Shown here: piece by piece, positions 26,810-36,765 of the stretch
Position numbering within the stretch: position 1 is the first letter of the stretch
How the letters are laid out: each line of letters begins with the position of its first letter
NCBI RefSeq assembly: GCF_001598055.1
Contig: NZ_CP014845.1
Span: forward strand, 2,392,270 to 2,456,269
Reading direction: 5' to 3'
From: Cupriavidus nantongensis
GTDB lineage: Bacteria > Pseudomonadota > Gammaproteobacteria > Burkholderiales > Burkholderiaceae
DNA length: 64,000 bases
Program-made: the position numbers and the translations under genes
Notes under the pieces: generated by a model
What the model was told of the DNA's origin: nothing
Seen by the model: only the letters and a program-made list of their open reading frames with translations
Database searches by the model: none

Positions 26810-26846
26810 CCGGGCAGCGGCGTCTTGCCGGCAGCGCACGCGCCGC

Positions 26847-26957
26847 TCAGGCCAGCGTCTGCGCGACGATGGCCGCGGCGGCCAGGCTCGAGGTGCCGAT
26901 GGCCAGCCAGCATCCGAGCAGCAGCGCGCCATGGGCGAGGCTTCGGCTGGGGTTCAT
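26847..26957 (-). CDS. 36-residue predicted membrane protein
   Basis: ATG 26957 to stop 26847 encodes 36 residues, beginning MNPSRSLAHGALLLGCWLAI and continuing as one hydrophobic helix that ends AAIVAQTLA. A clear AGGAG lies 8 nt before the ATG. The gene follows the isochorismatase-family gene by 34 bp on the same strand, so it may be co-translated with it. The combination of ribosome binding site, hydrophobic helix with basic N-terminus and operon position argues for a real small protein. The family is unknown. Confidence 0.5.
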   Translation of the reverse strand: MNPSRSLAHGALLLGCWLAIGTSSLAAAAIVAQTLA

Positions 26958-26991
26958 GGTGTGGTCTCCTGTCAGATGCTGGCTGCGTGGA

Positions 26992-27690
26992 TCAGCGCTC
27001 GGTCACCGGTGCGTGGACCGGGGCGATCGATGCGTGCGTCGTGGCGGTGCGTTGCGCGGCCTTGTGCACCATGGTGTAGGCGTAGTCGATGCCCATGCCG
27101 TAGGCGCCCGAGTGTTCCTTGGCGATGCCGATGACGGCGTCATAGGTGTCGCGGTTCTTCCAGTCGCGCTGCCACTCCAGCAAGACCTGCTGCCACGTCA
27201 CCGGCACCACGCCGGCCTGGATCATGCGCTGCATGGCGTAGTCGTGCGCTTCCTTGCTGGTGCCGCCCGAGGCGTCGGCGACCATGTAGATCTCGTAGTC
27301 GCCTTCGAGCATCGCGCTCAGCGCAAAGGTGGTGTTGCAGACTTCGGTCCACAGCCCCGCCACCACCACCTTCCTGCGGCCGGCGGCCTGCAGTGCGTCG
27401 CGCACCTTCTGGTCGTCCCACGAATTCATCGAGGTGCGCTCGAGGGTCTGCTTGCCCGGAAACACATCCAGCAACTCGGGGTAGGTGTAGCCCGAGAACG
27501 AATCGCTCTCGACGGTGGTGATGGTGGTCGGCACGTCGAACACCCGCGCCGCCTTGGCCAGCCCGATCACATTGTTCTTCATGGTCTGGCGGTCCATCGA
27601 CTGCACCCCGAAGGCCATCTGCGGCTGGTGGTCGATGATGATCAGCTGGCTGTTGCGCGGGGTCAGGACTTCGAGCTTGGCGTTCGACAT
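26992..27690 (-). CDS. Isochorismatase-family cysteine hydrolase (YcaC-like)
   Basis: A 232-aa cytosolic hydrolase. The family triad is recognisable: Asp in LIIIDHQPQMAFG (about 20), a Lys in the middle region, and the nucleophile Cys in AGLWTEVCNTTFA (about 118). It resembles YcaC-type enzymes, which lack the pterin or nicotinamide specificity residues and have no settled substrate. The C-terminal 40 residues (GIDYAYTMVHKAAQ and on) extend past the core domain. It lies divergently from the Fur-box operon 338 bp away. Confidence 0.88.
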   Translation of the reverse strand: MSNAKLEVLTPRNSQLIIIDHQPQMAFGVQSMDRQTMKNNVIGLAKAARVFDVPTTITTVESDSFSGYTYPELLDVFPGKQTLERTSMNSWDDQKVRDALQAAGRRKVVVAGLWTEVCNTTFALSAMLEGDYEIYMVADASGGTSKEAHDYAMQRMIQAGVVPVTWQQVLLEWQRDWKNRDTYDAVIGIAKEHSGAYGMGIDYAYTMVHKAAQRTATTHASIAPVHAPVTER

Positions 27691-27872
27691 GGTGTTCTCC
27701 TAAACGATTCAAAATTGTTGATTGTCTGTAGCGGCGCTGTTTATTGTGTCGCGCTGCCATGTGGAGAACTATAGCGAACCTCGCGACCCCTTCTTCCGAC
27801 ATGCATTGTCAATCTTATTCAAAAAAATTGATAAAAGGATGGCGCGCTCATGTGTGCTCGACCAGGATTGCC

Positions 27873-27901
27873 TTGAGGTTCGAAATGCGAATTGTTATCA
27901 T
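27873..27901 (+). promoter_or_regulatory. Predicted promoter with Fur box over the -10
   Basis: TTGAGG (27873-27878), 17-bp spacer, TATCAT (27896-27901). A Fur-type palindrome TGCGAATTGTTATCA (27886-27900; 11 of 14 consensus positions) overlaps the -10. It should repress the DUF3649-PepSY-DUF3325 operon when iron is plentiful. The rest of the 338-bp gap 27691-28028 shows only a 33-codon open frame (27931-28032) that overlaps the GTG of the next gene. Confidence 0.6.
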
Positions 27902-28028
27902 TTGTGGTCGTTTCCCGCCCGCATCGCGCCATGCCCGCCGCCCCTGCTCCCGCTTGCCATCCTTGTCGTCTCAGCCACGCTGCTCGCGCTGGTAATGCCG
28001 CCGCGCGCGCGGCGCTGCGGGTGCCGGC

Positions 28029-28322
28029 GTGAGCAAGGCGCTGCAGGGCGGGTGGCGCTATCGCGCGGGCGTAGGCGCGCGGGCGCTGGCGGCTATTGGC
28101 GGCGGCTATGCGCTGGCCGCGCTGGCCACCGCGGTGCTGGCGCGCTATCTGCCGATGGCGCGGCACGATGCCGTGACCACGGCGACGCTGCTGTCGTTCG
28201 CCATCTATGCCGGCGCGGCGGTCTGGGTGTTCGCGGTGCGCAGCGCCTGGCGCGCGTGGGCGGGCCTGGCGCTGCCGGCCGCGCTGCTGTCAGCCATGCT
28301 GGCGCTCGGGCGGGGGGCGTGA
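28029..28322 (+). CDS. Small inner-membrane protein, DUF3649 family (iron-uptake associated)
   Basis: A 97-aa protein with three hydrophobic segments (about 18-40, 50-68, 75-92). The pattern GGWRYRAGVGARALAAIGGG and SFAIYAGAAVWVFAVRSAWRAW matches the DUF3649 family, found beside PepSY and DUF3325 genes in siderophore loci. It must start at GTG 28029, because an in-frame stop at 27993 closes the frame and no ATG lies between. It lacks a good ribosome binding site, so coupling to upstream translation is possible. It overlaps the PepSY start by 1 bp. Fur-box promoter upstream. Confidence 0.75.
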   Translation: MSKALQGGWRYRAGVGARALAAIGGGYALAALATAVLARYLPMARHDAVTTATLLSFAIYAGAAVWVFAVRSAWRAWAGLALPAALLSAMLALGRGA

Positions 28323-29977
28323 TGCGCGCGGGATTCAGGCAGTCGATGGCTTGGCTCCACACCTGGAGCGGCCTGCTGGTGTGCTGGGTGTTGTTCCTGA
28401 TGTTCTGCGGCGGCACCGCGAGCTACTACAAGGAAGAGATCTCGCTGTGGATGCGGCCGGAGCTGCATCGCACCGCGCCCGCCGATAGCGCGCAGATACC
28501 GGCCGTGCAGGTTCCGGCCCCGCAGATGGCACAAAACGCGTTGCGCTATCTGGAGCGCGAGGCGCCCGATGCCTCGCGCTGGATCATCACGCTGCCGGAT
28601 GCGCGGCGCGATGCGGTCAATGTGCTGTGGACCTACAAGCCGGGGCAGGCGCCGCGCGATGCCGACGGCAAGCCGCGCCGCTTCGACACGCGCCTGCTCG
28701 ATCCGGCCACCGGCGCCCCGCTGCAGGCCGCGCGCGAGACCCGCGGCGGCGAATTCCTCTACCGGCTGCACTTCGACCTGCACTACATGCCGGCCAAGTG
28801 GGCGCGCTGGATCGCCGGCTTCTGCGCCATGTTCATGCTGGTGGCGATCGTCAGCGGCGTGATCACCCATCGCCGCATCTTTGCCGACTTCTTTACGTTC
28901 CGGCGCGGCAAGGGCCAGCGTTCCTGGCTCGATGCGCACAACGCGCTGGCGGTGCTGCCGCTGCCATTCCACCTGATGATCACCTACACCGGGCTGGTGA
29001 CGCTGCTGTTCATGTACATGCCGTGGGGCGTCGAGGCGGCATACGGCGGCGACCTGCGCGCGTTCCAGGCGCAGACCCGGCTGCGCCCGCTGCCGCCCAA
29101 GGCCGCCGGCACGGCCGCGCCGCTGGCGAGCGTGCCCGACATGATGGCGCAGGCCGGGCGCGCGTGGCAGGGCGGGCAGGTGCGCCGCATCGTGGTGAAC
29201 CTGCCGGGCGATGCCAACGCGACCGTGACCCTCTCCCGCGCCGAGCCCGCTACGCTGTCGCACGATCCGCTCGCGCTCGAATTCGCGGGGGCCAGCGGCG
29301 CGCTGCTGGGCGCGTATGCCGAAGACAAGTCCGCCGCCGAACTGACGCGCAGCGTCATGACCGGCCTGCATATCGGCAGCTTTGCACCGCCCGGCCTGCG
29401 CGCGCTGTTCTTCCTGTGCGGGCTGGCCGGCTGCGCCATGGTCGCCACCGGCGCCATCCTGTGGGCGGTGCGCACGCGCCAGCAGCAGGCCAAGGCGATC
29501 GCGGCGCGGGGGCGGCCGGGGTTCGGGCTGCGCCTGGTCGAGGCGCTCAACATCGGCGCCATCGCCGGCCTGCCGGTGGCCTTCGCCAGCTACTTCTGGG
29601 CCAACCGGCTGTTGCCGGTGGCGATGACGCAGCGGCCCGAGGCCGAGATCCGCTGGTTCTTCATCGCCTGGGCCGCGTGCGCGCTGCTGGCGCTGTGCCG
29701 GCCCACGCGCGCCATGTGGTGCGCGCAGCTGTGGGCGGGCGCGGTGTTGTTCGGCACCCTGCCGCTGCTCAATGCGCTGACCACCGGCTCGCACCTGGGC
29801 GTGACGCTGCTGCAGGGACGTGGTCCTGCAGCGGTGGCCGGTTTTGACCTGGTGTCGCTGGCACTCGGCCTGGCGCTTGGCGCCGCGGCCTGGATCACGG
29901 GCCGCCGGCAAGCCGCTGCCGCACGCGTGGCGGCGCGACCGCGCAATATCGCCGCCGGCACGCAGGAGGCCGCATGA
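28322..29977 (+). CDS. PepSY-associated TM protein (PiuB-like, siderophore utilisation)
   Basis: A 551-aa inner-membrane protein with the PepSY_TM architecture. First helix QSMAWLHTWSGLLVCWVLFL (about 8-35), a periplasmic part, IAGFCAMFMLVAIVSGVITHRRIF (about 160-185), HNALAVLPLPFHLMITYTGL (about 205-235), a second periplasmic part and four to five C-terminal helices. Relatives (PiuB, FegB-like) are thought to reduce or strip iron from siderophores at the inner membrane. It is the central gene of a three-gene operon under a Fur-box promoter. No TonB-dependent receptor gene is in the window. Confidence 0.87.
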   Translation: MRAGFRQSMAWLHTWSGLLVCWVLFLMFCGGTASYYKEEISLWMRPELHRTAPADSAQIPAVQVPAPQMAQNALRYLEREAPDASRWIITLPDARRDAVNVLWTYKPGQAPRDADGKPRRFDTRLLDPATGAPLQAARETRGGEFLYRLHFDLHYMPAKWARWIAGFCAMFMLVAIVSGVITHRRIFADFFTFRRGKGQRSWLDAHNALAVLPLPFHLMITYTGLVTLLFMYMPWGVEAAYGGDLRAFQAQTRLRPLPPKAAGTAAPLASVPDMMAQAGRAWQGGQVRRIVVNLPGDANATVTLSRAEPATLSHDPLALEFAGASGALLGAYAEDKSAAELTRSVMTGLHIGSFAPPGLRALFFLCGLAGCAMVATGAILWAVRTRQQQAKAIAARGRPGFGLRLVEALNIGAIAGLPVAFASYFWANRLLPVAMTQRPEAEIRWFFIAWAACALLALCRPTRAMWCAQLWAGAVLFGTLPLLNALTTGSHLGVTLLQGRGPAAVAGFDLVSLALGLALGAAAWITGRRQAAAARVAARPRNIAAGTQEAA

Positions 29978-30318
29978 ACGCGCTGGCTGCATTCGCGCTG
30001 TCGCTGGCCGGGTTTGCCGCGCTGGCGCTGTCGCTGGAGCGCCACCATGCCGATATCCACGGTCGCGGCAGCATGCCGTCGCGCGGTGCGGTGGCGCGTT
30101 TGCGCGTGGTCGGTGCGGTGGCGCTGGCACTGGCGTGGGCACTGCATATCGCAGCGCAGGGCGGGCCGATGGGCACGGTGTCGTGGGTGGGCACGCTGAC
30201 GGCCAGTGCCATCGCCGTGGCGCTGGGCCTGTCCTACGCGCCGCGCGCGGTGCAGCGGCTGCTTCCCGGCGTGGCGCTCGTCGGGCTGGCCGGCGCGGGG
30301 TGGCTGCTTGCCGGCTGA
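29974..30318 (+). CDS. Small inner-membrane protein, DUF3325 family
   Basis: A 114-aa protein with three to four hydrophobic segments (about 2-20, 43-60, 66-85, 96-113) and a polar ERHHADIHGRG loop after the first. It fits DUF3325, the usual third partner of DUF3649 and PepSY genes. It overlaps the PepSY stop (ATGA) and has AGGAGG 4 nt upstream, so all three proteins are probably made together. Function is unknown beyond the iron-related context. Confidence 0.75.
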   Translation: MNALAAFALSLAGFAALALSLERHHADIHGRGSMPSRGAVARLRVVGAVALALAWALHIAAQGGPMGTVSWVGTLTASAIAVALGLSYAPRAVQRLLPGVALVGLAGAGWLLAG

Positions 30319-30390
30319 GCGGGGGTGAGCGCGTGAACCGATAGCCAACAGCTGGCGATGCCGGCGTGTGCCTTGTCCTGCAATGCAAGC

Positions 30391-30427
30391 GGGCCGCGAG
30401 GCGCCTGCGCTGGCGCACTCGCGGCCC
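30391..30427. terminator. Large hairpin between convergent genes
   Basis: GGGCCGCGAG-GCGCC-(TGCGCT)-GGCGC-A-CTCGCGGCCC forms a 15-bp stem with a one-base bulge, in the 134-bp gap between the DUF3325 gene and the PRC-barrel gene. No T-run; likely a bidirectional 3'-end structure. Confidence 0.45.
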
Positions 30428-30452
30428 AGGTTCGCAGCGTGCCGCAATTGGC

Positions 30453-30878
30453 TTACAGCGGCGGAGAGACCCAGTACGGGTCGCGCCCGTAGTACTCGTG
30501 CAGCGACTTGCCCCACTGCGGGTCGGCCATGCTCGGCCAGCTGTCCTTGTTGAAGCCCGGCGCGGACTTGATCCGGTCCGCCGTCACGGCGATCCGGAAG
30601 CACTTTTCGTCGGTATCCATGACCAGCGCGTTCCACGGGATGGCGTGCAGCGTGTCGCCCATGCCGAGGAAGCCACCGGTGGTCAGCACCGCATAGGCAA
30701 TGCGGCCGTGCGGCACGTCCAGCATGATCTCGGAGATCTTGCCGACATGTTCGCCATCGGACGAATACGCCTTGGTGCCATCCAGGCTGGAAGCCGCCAT
30801 CACTTCCGGGCCCGGGCCTTCGCCCACGCCGGAACCGACGATGGCTGCGCCTTGACTGCTGGGAGGTTGGGTTTGCAT
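30453..30878 (-). CDS. PRC-barrel domain protein
   Basis: A 141-aa soluble protein with one PRC-barrel domain (about residues 29-110). Marks: SSDGEHVGKISEIMLDVPHGRIAYAVL, GFLGMGDTLHAIPWNAL and DRIKSAPGF. The N-terminal 25 residues are Gly/Ser/Pro-rich and probably disordered. Stand-alone PRC-barrel proteins are frequent in stress regulons of Burkholderiales, but no specific role is established. It ends in WVSPPL with no signal peptide. The start MQTQPPSSQG has AAGGAG upstream. Confidence 0.85.
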   Translation of the reverse strand: MQTQPPSSQGAAIVGSGVGEGPGPEVMAASSLDGTKAYSSDGEHVGKISEIMLDVPHGRIAYAVLTTGGFLGMGDTLHAIPWNALVMDTDEKCFRIAVTADRIKSAPGFNKDSWPSMADPQWGKSLHEYYGRDPYWVSPPL

Positions 30879-31071
30879 GCTGTGCTCCTTGTCGCGAGAC
30901 GGTGGAATGCTTGGCGCGCGCAATGACCATGCCTGCGCTGCTCTGGCGCGGTTTCCACGCGGATCGCCGCGCTGCGGCGCCCGCCGGCGCTCTGGCGGAA
31001 GGTAATTCTTTCGCGTGGCTTGCAAAAACAACGCATCCGCACGGGCCCGGCGCGGGCATTCGGCAGTTGCT

Positions 31072-32193
31072 TCAGAAGTGGTGCCGCATGCCAAGCATCA
31101 CGCCCACGCGCGTGCTGCGCGCCACGTCGGTGGCGGGCGTGCCGGCCCAGTACTCGGTCTCGCGGCCGACCGCGCCGCCGCGCGCGCGTACCACGTCGGC
31201 TTCCAGGTACAGGGTGGTGCGCCGGGACAAGGCGTAGTCGGCCACGACCGCGATGCTGTCGGCATGACCGCTGCCCAGCGCCACCGGCACCTGCAGGAAC
31301 TGCGTGGTCACGTGGCCGCGCTGCCAGTAGCGGTAATAGGCGCCGGACAGATGCAGCGCGGGCGTGAGCTGGTAGCCCAGCCCGGCGAAGGCGATGTTGA
31401 AGCGCGCGCCGCTCGCAGACGCGTCCCGAGCCGATTCGCGCCGGCCCATGTGGCCCGCGTAGAAGGTGGCCTTGCCGGATGCGTACGAGCCGCCCACGGC
31501 GTAGTTGCGTACCGTGCTGCCGCCGTCGACGCTGCGGCGCTGGTCATAGGCCGCGCCCAGCGCCAGTGCGCCCTGCTGCAGCATCAGCCCGCCGCCCAGC
31601 GTGGCGCCGCGCGCCAGGCTGCCGGCTTGCCCGCCGGCGCCGTAGTCCAGTTGCAGCGTCAGCGGGCCGGTGGTCTTCTTGTAGACCACGCTGTGGTCGA
31701 TGCGGTAGTCCTGGAAAAAGATGTCGCCGCCCAGGTAGAGCGGATCGGACCAGAAGTTGCCCCAGCCCTGGTCCAGCGGATTGAAGGCCCAGCCGATATT
31801 GTTCAGCGCGTTGTACTGGCGGCCAAAGGTCAGGCTGCCCCAGTCGCCGGACAGGCCGGCATAGGCCTGGCGCCCGAACAGCGCCTGGTAGCTGGCGCGG
31901 CCGTCGTCGCTGCCGATGCCGGCCTCGAGCTGGAAGATGGCGTGCTGGCCGCCGCCCAGGTCTTCGTCGCCCTTCAGGCCGAAGCGGCTGCCGACCATGC
32001 CGCCGGAGACCAGCGCCGCCTGGTCGCGATGATGGCCATCGAGGTTCGAGGTATAGCGCACCGCCGTGCTGACGATGCCGTAGACGGTGACGCCCGGCTC
32101 CGCATGGGCGCGCCCCGCGGCGAGGGCGGTGGTAAGGGCAGCGACGGGCAACAGCCCGGCCGCCGGCAGCCAGTGGCTGGCTGTCTTCTTCAT
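31072..32193 (-). CDS. Gram-negative porin (OmpC-like, 16-strand)
   Basis: A 373-aa outer-membrane porin. Signal peptide at about 1-31 (ending AAGRAHA). The mature start EPGVTVYGIVSTAVRYTSN, then SRFGLKGDEDLGGGQHAIFQLE, FGRQAYAGLSGDWGSLTFGRQY and the C-terminal GMRHHF with terminal Phe are all features of beta-proteobacterial trimeric porins. Constriction loop L3 probably lies near WAFNPLDQGWGNFWSDP. The terminal aromatic residue is the BAM recognition signal. Monocistronic; the promoter should be in the 507-bp gap to the right. Confidence 0.92.
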   Translation of the reverse strand: MKKTASHWLPAAGLLPVAALTTALAAGRAHAEPGVTVYGIVSTAVRYTSNLDGHHRDQAALVSGGMVGSRFGLKGDEDLGGGQHAIFQLEAGIGSDDGRASYQALFGRQAYAGLSGDWGSLTFGRQYNALNNIGWAFNPLDQGWGNFWSDPLYLGGDIFFQDYRIDHSVVYKKTTGPLTLQLDYGAGGQAGSLARGATLGGGLMLQQGALALGAAYDQRRSVDGGSTVRNYAVGGSYASGKATFYAGHMGRRESARDASASGARFNIAFAGLGYQLTPALHLSGAYYRYWQRGHVTTQFLQVPVALGSGHADSIAVVADYALSRRTTLYLEADVVRARGGAVGRETEYWAGTPATDVARSTRVGVMLGMRHHF

Positions 32194-32700
32194 GGAGGGT
32201 CCTCCGGAGGGCCGGATCCGGTCGGCGCGGTGGCGCGCCGCAGCGGATCCGTCAGGCCGATGGCCTGCGGGTTCCAGTCCCGCGCGGGGGCACGCGGGTC
32301 GTCATCGGGCCCTGCGCAACGGATGCGCGCGGCCCGGGCGAGGGTCGAAGCGGGCGACGATGCCTGGAGGGGCGGCGAATGCCGGCAGTATTGCCGGGCA
32401 AGCCTTGGGCAGCGCCGGTTGCCGGCGCCACGGGAGCGGCCCGAAGGCCATTGATCGGGTTCGCCGGCGCCCGCTTCGGCAAGCGTTTTTCGGCAAGGGC
32501 CGATCGGGCTCGGAAGGCGCATGCCGGGTCGACCCCGGCGCGGCGAACAGGGCGCTAGTTTACCTGTATTGGGTCAGCGCCCTCGAAAAGTGCTTTGTCC
32601 AGCGCTGCTTGCGGGCCTGCAACAGGCCGCTGGTGTGCTCCCTCTCCGGCAGGGAGGGGGTCGGGGAGACGGTCGGGGAGAGGGCCCGGGGCGGACCGCC
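32194..32700. other. Long non-coding gap between porin and second EF-G
   Basis: A 507-bp interval. The part next to the porin should hold its promoter. At about 32637-32690 there is a G-rich purine run with CTCCCTCTCC/GGGAGGGGG complementarity, similar to the palindromic sequence at 40396-40420. I see no gene, clear promoter or terminator with T-run. Confidence 0.5.
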
Positions 32701-34821
<2,121 letters not shown>

Positions 34822-35115
34822 GGATGAAACACGCCCGAATAGAGTAGCACCACTGGCCGCTCCCCGTTGCCGCTTCCCGTTGTCCCTGTCGCGCGCAGGG
34901 ACACGCGCTTCGCGGCGGCCCGCGGACGGTCCCGCGCGTCTGAGGCCGGCCTAGGATTTTCGCTGCAACTGAAGCGGATTCCTCCCATCCTGTACGCGCC
35001 TTCGGCTCCCTATACTGGCGTGGCATCGCGCACCGGCATGCGCCGTTCCTGCCAGCCCGTTCCAGCATCGGGATGTTGCCTCCGCCGATGCCTGCCTAGA
35101 ACCTGGACCCCGCGC

Positions 35116-35745
35116 ATGACAACCATCCTGATCGTTGACGACCATCCGGCGATGCGGCTGGTGCTGCGGCACCATCTGTCGCAACTGCTTGGCGTCGACG
35201 AGGTGATCGAGGCGGACAACGGGCAATGCGCCATCGAGATGGTGCGCGCACGGATGCCGGACCTGGTGCTGCTGGACCTCGACATCCCGCGCTCGAGCGG
35301 GCTCGACGTGGCGCCGCGCCTGCGTGCGATCCATCCGCAGGTGCGCATCCTGGTGGTGACGGCGCTGGACCCGGCCGTGTTCGTCAGCCGTTCATGGCAG
35401 GCGGGCGCGCAGGGCTTTGTCAGCAAGACCCAGGACATCAAGGAGATCCTGCGCGCGGTCGAGGCGGTGCTGGCCGGCTATACCGTGTTCCCGGTGCTGG
35501 GCCGCGGCGGCGCGCCGCGCCAGTCGATGTCGGCCGACGACGAGATGCTGCGGCGGCTGTCCGACAAGGAACTGGTGGTGCTGCAGATGCTGGCGCGCGG
35601 CATGTCGTACAAGGCTATCAGCGAGAGCCTCTTTATCAGCAACAAGACCGTCAGCAGCTACAAGGCCCGCATCATGAACAAGCTGCAGGTGTCGTCGCTG
35701 GTAGAACTGGTCGACTTCGCGCGCCGCTGCCGGCTGACGCCCTAG
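35116..35745 (+). CDS. NarL/BvgA-type response regulator (orphan)
   Basis: A 209-aa two-component regulator. The receiver domain (1-120) has the acidic pocket VDDH, phospho-acceptor Asp in LVLLDLDIPRSSGLD (about 54) and Lys in GFVSKTQDIKEI (about 105). A LuxR-type helix-turn-helix occupies about 140-205 (LSDKELVVLQMLARGMSYKA; NKTVSSYKARIMNKL). It resembles EvgA/BvgA in having a short linker. No sensor kinase lies in the window next to it. ATG 35116 follows GCGC without a strong ribosome binding site. Confidence 0.9.
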   Translation: MTTILIVDDHPAMRLVLRHHLSQLLGVDEVIEADNGQCAIEMVRARMPDLVLLDLDIPRSSGLDVAPRLRAIHPQVRILVVTALDPAVFVSRSWQAGAQGFVSKTQDIKEILRAVEAVLAGYTVFPVLGRGGAPRQSMSADDEMLRRLSDKELVVLQMLARGMSYKAISESLFISNKTVSSYKARIMNKLQVSSLVELVDFARRCRLTP

Positions 35746-35773
35746 CGGCGGGCGCGGGCGTCACTATTCATTA

Positions 35774-35786
35774 GACATCGTATGAC
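35774..35786. promoter_or_regulatory. Third copy of the GntR operator motif, 3' of the regulator gene
   Basis: On the minus strand GTCATACGATGTC differs by one base from the core of the operator in front of gudD. It sits in the 76-bp gap between the convergent response regulator and gntR, not in an obvious promoter. A GCGCATGC hairpin follows at 35793-35813. Confidence 0.4.
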
Positions 35787-35821
35787 TTGTCGGCGCATGC
35801 CTGCCGCATGCGCGTCCCGCT

Positions 35822-36589
35822 TCAGCCTTGCGGGCCGGCCGAGCCGGACGCCTTGCGCAGCCGCTCGCGGCTGTTGGTCAGGTGCATGCGCATGGCGGCC
35901 TTGGCAGCGTCGGGGTCGCGGCGCTCGATCGCGTCGTAGATGTTCTCGTGCTCGATGCTAACCCGCTCCAGGTACTGCACGCGCTCGGGGGTGTTGACCT
36001 GCAGCCGGCTGCGCGGGATCACCATGGTGCCCAGGTGGGCCATGATGTCGGTGAAATAGCGGTTGCCGGTGGCGCGTGCGATGGCCAGGTGAAAGGCGAA
36101 GTCGCTTTCCACGGCGTCATTGCCCGCGCCCGCGCCGTGCTTGAGCTCGTCCAGCGCCTGGCGCATCGCCACCAGTTGCGCGTCGGTGCGGCGCGCGGCC
36201 GCCAGGCCGGCGGCTTCCGCTTCCACGCTGACGCGGAATTCCAGCATCGCCATCACGTCCATCGCAGTACCCAGCGCGTCCGGCCCGATCCGGAACGGCG
36301 ACGGCGCCTCGGGCGCGCGTTCCAGCACGAAGGTGCCGATGCCGTGGCGCGTCTCCACCAGGCCGCTGGCCTGCAACCGCGACAGCGCTTCGCGCACCAC
36401 GGTGCGGCTCACGCCCATGGTGGCCATGATCTCGGATTCGGTGGGCAGCTTGTCGCCGGGCTTGAGCTGGCCCTGGCGGATCTCTTCGCCAAGGGCTTGT
36501 ACGACTTCTTCGGCAAGCGTGCGGCCGCGGCGGCGCAACGGGGCGGGGGCGGAACTCGGGGTCGGAGCGAGGGGCTCGGCGTTCGGCAT
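35822..36589 (-). CDS. FadR-subfamily GntR regulator of glucarate genes
   Basis: A 255-aa regulator. Winged helix at about 20-90 (QGQLKPGDKLPTESEIMATM; VSRTVVREALSRLQASGLVE), followed by an FCD effector domain (about 105-245) with the metal/ligand residues in SDFAFHLAIARATGNRYF and EHENIYDAIERRD. It is divergent from gudD, and a 25-bp palindrome lies between them. The same motif precedes the kdgD operon. It is therefore likely the local repressor of glucarate catabolism, induced by glucarate or a pathway intermediate, and self-regulated. Confidence 0.9.
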   Translation of the reverse strand: MPNAEPLAPTPSSAPAPLRRRGRTLAEEVVQALGEEIRQGQLKPGDKLPTESEIMATMGVSRTVVREALSRLQASGLVETRHGIGTFVLERAPEAPSPFRIGPDALGTAMDVMAMLEFRVSVEAEAAGLAAARRTDAQLVAMRQALDELKHGAGAGNDAVESDFAFHLAIARATGNRYFTDIMAHLGTMVIPRSRLQVNTPERVQYLERVSIEHENIYDAIERRDPDAAKAAMRMHLTNSRERLRKASGSAGPQG

Positions 36590-36674
36590 GGCAGCTACGT
36601 ACGGTACGAAGATACGGGGATACGGGCGGGCTTTCCCGGACTTGACCGGCCCGAGATTGCCTAATTATACTGGG

Positions 36675-36699
36675 TTATCAGTCATACGATGACAGATAA
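36675..36699. promoter_or_regulatory. Predicted GntR operator between gntR and gudD
   Basis: TTATC-A-GTCAT-ACG-ATGAC-A-GATAA, a near-perfect 25-bp dyad, 67 bp before gudD and 86 bp before gntR. The core GTCATACGATGAC recurs before kdgD (43163-43175). This is the format expected for a FadR-subfamily GntR dimer. Confidence 0.7.
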
Positions 36700-36765
36700 C
36701 ATACGCAACACAAAGGCCGGGGTGAAGGATCGTACGCCCGCGGCCATGCCGGAGACAGTCCCGAG

